A stretch of DNA of 64,000 nucleotides from Stratiolaelaps scimitus (taxonomy: Eukaryota; Arthropoda; Arachnida; Mesostigmata; Laelapidae): assembly GCA_019614645.1 (NCBI GenBank), contig JABWDB010000013.1, positions 5,260,501-5,324,500 on the forward strand, given 5' to 3'. A model generated the notes under the pieces. It saw only the letters and a program-made list of their open reading frames with translations, had not been told where the DNA came from and did not search any database. Made by a program: the position numbers and the translations under genes. Every line of letters starts with the position of its first letter. Within the stretch, counting starts at the first letter, position 1. Positions 58,450 to 64,000 of the stretch are shown here, piece by piece.

Positions 58450-61000
58450 GTCCTGCGTTTGCCCGGCCGTGGCGCACGTGTGTCCACGCATACGCCATTG
58501 GCGTACCGTACCGCTGAAGCGTCCGGAATAAACAAGTCAAGTTGACATAGCCATGGAAGTGCTCGCGTATATTAAGGTGTTCGATGAAATGACCTCTCGA
58601 ATAAATATTTTAGTCCTCGCACCCAGTAGCTCATATTCTGTTTTCTGTTAGCTTCATTTATTAATACAGTAGCACCTTTTCTGGTTTTGCTCTGACTTAC
58701 CCAAATTAAGTCCCGGAAACTGGCCCAGCCGTCGGTGTCGTCCGTCCCTGGTAAATTTCTTCTATAGAGTTAATAATATCCGTCTTCCAGCCTGATTCCA
58801 TGCTCATCACCTTAATCCCCTTTATGCCCGTTAACATATATATATAAATGTAATTGGTCCGTATCTTCATCTATAGTATTTATGGAAACGTATTAATGAA
58901 GCTCTTTTCCTCCATCTATTTTGGCACTATATAACCAGACGTATTCCAAGCAGTGACCCCCTCACAAGATCGCTTCGTTTACGTAGTCTAAACGGGAGTA
59001 TTCTTTGTTACATCATAGAAAATTCCCACAGCCCACAGCCCAAACAGATGGATTGTATAATATCAGCAAGATTATTCCACAGTGACCGTCCAGGGCGGCC
59101 CACCTATACCGACCCCAACGCTAGTTGAACCTGGCCGTTCGTTCTCCACCCTACACTTTGTCCGGCAAGCTCACCAGGTGCTGGTGCTCGTCGTCCAGCC
59201 CACGATGGCTTAGACCCGCGCGTCAATCGAGGGTGGCCTTAGGGGTGAACTTAGAAGGGTAACAGGAACAAGAAGAAATTCGCTAGATGGGGATCTCGTG
59301 AGGGCCACGTCGGCCACGCGTCGCCTGGCTGTAGCCGAATCGTTCGTCTGAGGAAACATCTTCCGAGGTCATTTCATCCTGCCTTATTCTACTCCTGTGG
59401 TAGACGGGTCGGCTCCATGATTGGTGCGGGCACTGGCTCCCTTGCAAATGCTGCTGTTCCAGCTCCTGCCGGAGCAGGCTGTAGTTGCTGCCTTCAGTGG
59501 TGGTCCTGGTGGTTGTTCGTTCATAAATTCGGTTCATTCGCTCAAGCCAGTCAGTCATTCATTTATTCATAAGCTCTACCCGGCCGTTCGTTCGTCTCTC
59601 CGTTTCTCTCTCTCGTTTCACCATTGGGTTTCATGTGCTGCTGCTGCTGTCCTGGTCTTGCTACGTGGAAGGGTTTCCTGGCTGGGCGGCTGCGTCGGAC
59701 GCCCCCAAACTACCTTCCACCCTCTGGCGTGGCATCACGTGTGCTTGCCTCACGTCTTCCCGCGTCATGACCGCATGCCCTGCAAGCACCCTTCCCCCTC
59801 GTATGTGTGTGTGCGCGCGGGCGTACCCACACAGGGCGGGTTTATGTGTAAAAGCGTGTGATTGACTTTGCAACTTTGCGAGCCAGCTGGGTCAGGGAGA
59901 CCGCGCCTGTCGCATCGCGAGCGTGTGTACGTCGCTCCGTCTGTCTGTATGCCTTTCTTTCGATCATATAACAGATGCGTGAGTCCCAACTACAGCGCAC
60001 GACACAGTTTGCCGTCGGCGTTGACTTTGGCCTGGAAGGGATTTCTTGCCCTTTTGCCGATTTCATGCCGTTCGTAGCACGTAGCTTGAGTCGACCGCGG
60101 CTGATCGTCGAGGGCAGAGACCTCAAGCAGTAGACAGGCACAGTGAAGGGTGCGTTCAATCAAACTGAACGTACACGACGATTCGACGAGTTGTATGAAG
60201 GATCCTGTTCTGTTCGATTTTCTAATCGGTCAGTGTTCACTGCTCTGTTAGAATGCGTGTTTGAAACAGATTGAACGAACGCGCTAGATGCAATAGCTCG
60301 CTATGCTACCAATCTACTATGTTGATCTACTATGTTAAAAAAAAATGTTGCCTCCCCGTTGACTTTCAGCATCGAATGCATTGGTTGCCATCCATACAAG
60401 TGCGATATAGCACCTCCAAAGATGGTTCATCCCAGGTTTCATGCCGGAGGATGCGGAGGAGTGGGCTATTCGTCCGTCGGCCAAATGTCTTGTACGGCGA
60501 GCACTGCTCCGAGAGTGTTCGGCAGGCGTACAAATCTGCTGCTGCTTCAGGCCCTGAACTAAAGTCAGGCCAATCCCAGCGAGTCCAGCGGTAAATGCAG
60601 TCTCGCGACGTCCATGTGAGCTTTCGCCGCCTTCGGGTCGATCGACAGCCGTCGCTGCAGCAGTTTCGGCGGCCTTCGTCAAAGGTGACCCACGACCTGC
60701 CTGGGCCGAACGCGTCGCCTGCCGTAAAGCTGCTGTCGCAATGGGCCTAAAAGGGGCAGCACAAACGATCGTGTGTAGAGCAAGCGAACTAAGCAAGCGG
60801 TGGTGGGGTCCAACAGAGAGAGGGAGAGACGGCAGCCGGGTTCACAAGCTCTGCCTGAGTCAAGAGATCGACGCATATCCACAGAGAGAGAGAGAGAGAG
60901 GAAGAGAGACAGTAAGATATATAAATAGAGAGAGGAGAGAGAAATCTCGAACGGCTGAAGAGGAACCGAGCACTTCGAGGAGGTGGCCCAAGCAGCTAAG
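58450..61000. other. no confirmed gene; GA-rich tracts
   Basis: Overlapping frames of 75-150 codons on both strands at 59.3-60.8 kb show no domain. A GA-rich tract lies at about 60815-60945. Confidence 0.4.
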
Positions 61001-61009
61001 CCTAAGGTC

Positions 61010-61171
61010 ATGGCCCCACAGATCCCCGCAGCTGCGAAACGAACGAGCCTTCGCTCGGCTAAGAAGGTTAGAGACCGTAAGACGCTAGAACTGCCGCGGG
61101 TTTTGCTGCTCTTGATGCTCATAAGTGCGGCTCACGCGCAGGCTGCACTAGGGCTATTACGCCGGCCATAG
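61010..61171 (+). CDS. possible 53-aa protein with signal peptide or membrane segment
   Basis: ATG with G at -3 and G at +4. A basic N-terminus (AAKRTSLRSAKKVRDRK) is followed by a hydrophobic run (VLLLLMLISAA) and an AHAQA cleavage-like site, then only about ten more residues before TAG. It could be a small membrane peptide, an upstream frame in a 5' leader, or chance. Confidence 0.2.
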   Translation: MAPQIPAAAKRTSLRSAKKVRDRKTLELPRVLLLLMLISAAHAQAALGLLRRP

Positions 61172-61221
61172 GGAACGGATGGATGGGCAAGCGTACTCGG
61201 AAGAGAGTGACTCGCGTATGA

Positions 61222-61266
61222 TTATCTATTAGTATTATTATTGTTATTATTTATATTATTATTATT
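61222..61266. repeat. ATT-type trinucleotide repeat
   Basis: Imperfect (TTA/ATT)n. Confidence 0.8.
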
Positions 61267-61361
61267 GGTATCACGATGGCGGCGTTCGACAAAGGACAAG
61301 GCCCACGAGACTATAACGCAAACTTGGGCGGGCAAGCCTTGCAGAATGTGTACTGTAATAA

Positions 61362-61432
61362 GATTGGCCGCAGGTTCAAGCCCCGCTGCGTGATATTGTA
61401 ACCTTGCCGGTTCCTTCAATAAACCAATAAAG
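61362..61432 (+). repeat. S1 SINE, copy at 61.4 kb
   Basis: GGCCGCAGGTTCAAGCCCCG (box B) and CTGCGTGA match the 3.77-kb copy. The tail is shortened: CCGGTTCCTTCAATAAACC. Confidence 0.7.
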
Positions 61433-61439
61433 ATTTGTT

Positions 61440-63650
61440 GTAAACGACAAGCATAGGCAAAGAAATCAAAGATAATCGCCCACAAATGAAACGGTACTAT
61501 TGCTAAAAACAATAATTGCTTAGACAGTATTATAACTTGAGTGAATTGAAACAGGTTTTCAACTCTGATTGTGAATGTGTCTTCCAAAGACCATGTGTTA
61601 TCTTTCTGGGTTCTCGAATTCTTATACTTTACAAGATACGATAGGAAGATCATACTTTCATAAGGATGCAGATTTTTCTTTGGACTTGGGCATACCGCTA
61701 TTAATGGCTGCCTGGTAAACAGCAGATATAATCGTCAACATGATAATAGTGACAATAATCATTAAGCTTCATAAGCGAGATCAGTGCTTCGTTGAAGGAT
61801 AGGTAGCAGCCTTGAAAAGGCCCGAAATGCTGAAGGTCTAAAGTGAATTTTAAATAACAAAGTGCATTCATAGCACAAATACAACAAGCGATTAGTCATA
61901 AAGCGAACTGCGTAATGAGTTGTTACACAATTGTATTCAGATAATAAGCAGGCAAATCGATTATACCTTCCTGTCCTCCTTATGGTCGAAACGGCCCTCT
62001 AGCTAGGCAGGGTATATAAACGGTTCTATGTTGTATAACAACCTATAGATAGAAATTACATCGGAGATATAACTCCGTTCGTGGGATTCGAGGGACAGTT
62101 GTATTTGGCTTCGAACAAAATGTGTACATTGCTATTGAAAGCCAAGGCGACCTGTCTGCCGAGTCAAATCTGCGTCTGAGCCGTTAATTGCGTTTAGAGC
62201 GGAACAGGCCTACAAGACGCGCGATTCCCCGTGACTAGTCGATATACGTCCCTGGAAATTTCCCTACGAATTAGCCAGTCATTCAATCCTGGGGCCCACC
62301 GTTGGCCCAGCAGTAGCGGAGGTTGAGGTTGCAGCAGTAATATACCAGGGTTGTTAACTGTACGCCTCATGATGCAAAAGATGTAATGATGTAATCTACA
62401 TATACATATATGCGATTTATATATACGCTGTATCTGTCTATAAAGAACGTGCTGATTATGCATGAATGCATATCATAATGTCAGAACCAAAAAAAAAAGA
62501 GCGGCTAGCCACCACATAGCGGATTGGCTATAAAGGGCCACGGCAGTAGGAATTCAATTCGATGGCATTCTAATAAAATGCCCAGAAAGACTCTGTTTTC
62601 GGATAGATTCGGCCTACTCGCGGTGCCATTGTATCGTAGCACACTACATATATACCATACGCCTAGTGTGCACAATAAGCGAGCTGACGTCGTCCGGCAC
62701 ACGAACGCCTCAGCCACACAGTCCCAGTCGGGCATAATATAATACATAGCCGCTTGATCTCGTTTGGCTGGATCTCGCGGTCAGATAGTGCCAATGATGG
62801 CATAGCCAAGTTGCCAGTTGGACGGCCCGTCGGTCAGAAAACCAAGGGGATACGGCCCTAGGGAAGAATAGTCCGGACAGCCAGATCGGACATGAGGCCG
62901 ACCTCCGCAGACAGCGGGAACGCCCGTCAATGAATACGCAAACCTTAGCAAGCCGGTGGAGCTATACGAGCGAGAAACGCCCCGCGTCCCCCCATCCGTT
63001 CGACCGACTGAGGTCCTCCTCTTTCAACAGCAGCAGTGCCAGTGCAGTCGCTATCGGCTCGGCTGTCGCAATTGCTACGGTGTACGATCACGTGACATCC
63101 AGCAGCAGCAGCTGTAGGAGTGAGAGCAATGAGTAGTCGCTCGGCCGATCAGGCCACCCCCGGAATCAGACGTCGCCCATCTGGACCACTAGTAGTCAGG
63201 TCGAGCAGGATCAGGACCGTGAAGGTGCCGGTGACGAGACCTTCCCCCGGTTCGCCGCCACGCCCCGTGTACAGCAGGGCGGCCTCGGTCCTCGCTGCGT
63301 CTGAACCCCTCCATGCCACCGCTCGGGGATTCGACTCCAGCTCGCTATCCAGCTAAGCTACGCTTAGCACATAGCTTGCTTGGGAGGCATAGAGCAAGGC
63401 GACGCGGCGAAGGGCACTGGGGTAAGGACGAGGGGGACCCCTCAACGGGACACACGCAGGTTCCAACGAAACGGTGGCTTTCCGACGAGAGCGGATGGTC
63501 TCGGCCTCGCTGCAACCTAGGGCAGGCCGGGGGAAACCAGCTCTGCCTGCATAGTCCAGCCCGACCGAAGCCAGCCCTGGTGGCGTCGCCTCCGTCAATG
63601 GAAGGACATCTTAGCGAGATTGGATGCGATGCGACTACACTGTCGAGCGA
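61440..63650. other. no confirmed gene; becomes CpG-rich toward 63 kb
   Basis: AT-rich to about 62.7 kb. From 62.85 kb the sequence turns GC-rich with CAG/AGC repeats, consistent with a promoter or 5' leader of the gene at the right edge. Confidence 0.4.
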
Positions 63651-63825
63651 GTGAGATAGCGGGAGACGACGAGCAGCTCATCCGCTCTTCACCTCAGCTA
63701 CCACCACCACCGCCGCCGCTGCCCACGATCGCTACTACCGCAGTTGCCGCGGCCACAGCTTTACTACTGCGCTTTACTGCCTCCCCGAAGCTTTCGTCGT
63801 TGGGCGAAGGACGACTGCCCCTGGG

Positions 63826-64000
63826 ATGGACGCTGGACACGGGAGAATGGTGGTGCTGGTGCTGGTGACGGCGGCAGTGGGGGCAACGGCGGCAGTGGCA
63901 TCTGCGCTATTCCCCAACTTGACGGTAGACTCGAGAAAGCTTACGGGGCAAGAAGACGCCGAGACGGGAGCGAAACATGTGTCTCTGCATGCGGCTGCCA
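63826..64000 (+). CDS. N-terminus of a secreted or membrane protein (runs off the window)
   Basis: Two in-frame ATGs have good contexts: 63826 (G at -3, G at +4) and 63847 (A at -3, G at +4). The frame stays open to the window end (58 codons), and the nearest upstream in-frame stop is at 63652-63654. The peptide starts MDAGHGR followed by MVVLVLVTAAVGATAAV, a typical signal peptide with an A-S-A cleavage site. The mature part begins LFPNLTVDSRKLTGQEDA, with an N-glycosylation sequon NLT. A possible acceptor (CTCTTCACCTCAG) ends at 63697. The family cannot be told from this fragment. Confidence 0.55.
   Translation, partial: MDAGHGRMVVLVLVTAAVGATAAVASALFPNLTVDSRKLTGQEDAETGAKHVSLHAAA

Noticed and set aside
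60335..61122. Ala-rich minus frames of about 150 codons
   Set aside because: They overlap plus-strand frames and GA microsatellites, with no domain.
1..64000. CRISPR arrays, bacterial operons, ribosomal RNA, integrated viral genes
   Set aside because: No regularly spaced repeats, no Shine-Dalgarno gene clusters, no rRNA-like sequence and no viral protein that I recognise. Introns and transposons show this is animal nuclear DNA.

Overview
The window looks like nuclear DNA of an invertebrate animal, most likely an arthropod. It has short GT-AG introns, a Tudor-domain protein of the type used in the germline piRNA pathway, a mariner transposon, several decayed LINEs, small poly-A or LINE-tailed retroelements, and very many (TA)n and (GA)n microsatellites. 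A mite or other chelicerate would fit, but nothing here fixes the species. Coding density is low. Most open frames of 60-150 codons have the length expected by chance.

Layout. 1-2480 is gene-free and rich in microsatellites. 2480-26900 is a repeat landscape: SINE-like family S2, remnants of at least three LINEs (7.9-9.1 kb minus, 9.5-10.0 kb plus, 25.0-25.8 kb minus), a 435-bp TA-flanked inverted-repeat element at 14.1 kb and a dead mariner at 17.4 kb. 27083-31486 is the gene island. A small two-exon gene on plus (27083-27669, 101 codons) converges on a five-exon Tudor-domain gene on minus (31486-27789, 639 codons). All four Tudor introns have GT-AG ends and matching phases. Only 119 bp separate the two stop codons, and each gene's nearest AATAAA lies beyond the other gene's last coding exon. 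34.1-34.56 kb holds a diverged partial duplicate of the Tudor gene (exon 4 plus pieces of introns 2 and 3, exon 3 missing). 35-46 kb is gene-poor with more small retroelements. 46.4-48.9 kb contains a 5'-truncated LINE with an intact C-terminal reverse transcriptase frame inside a duplicated, T-rich block. 49-64 kb is more GC-rich, full of GA runs and CpG, and ends with the start of a secreted or membrane protein gene (63826 to the edge).

Biology. The most informative observations are these. (1) The Tudor protein has lost the aromatic-cage residues that bind dimethyl-arginine. (2) It is arranged in a mutually antisense 3' overlap with its neighbour. (3) It has a nearby partial duplicate that preserves the empty site of a small retroelement now sitting in intron 3. 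(4) The LINE at 47.3 kb ends in a tail shared with tRNA-like SINE copies elsewhere in the window, which is the hallmark of a LINE/SINE pair. (5) Several long, nearly perfect hairpins occur, two pairs of them close together, that match no named element.
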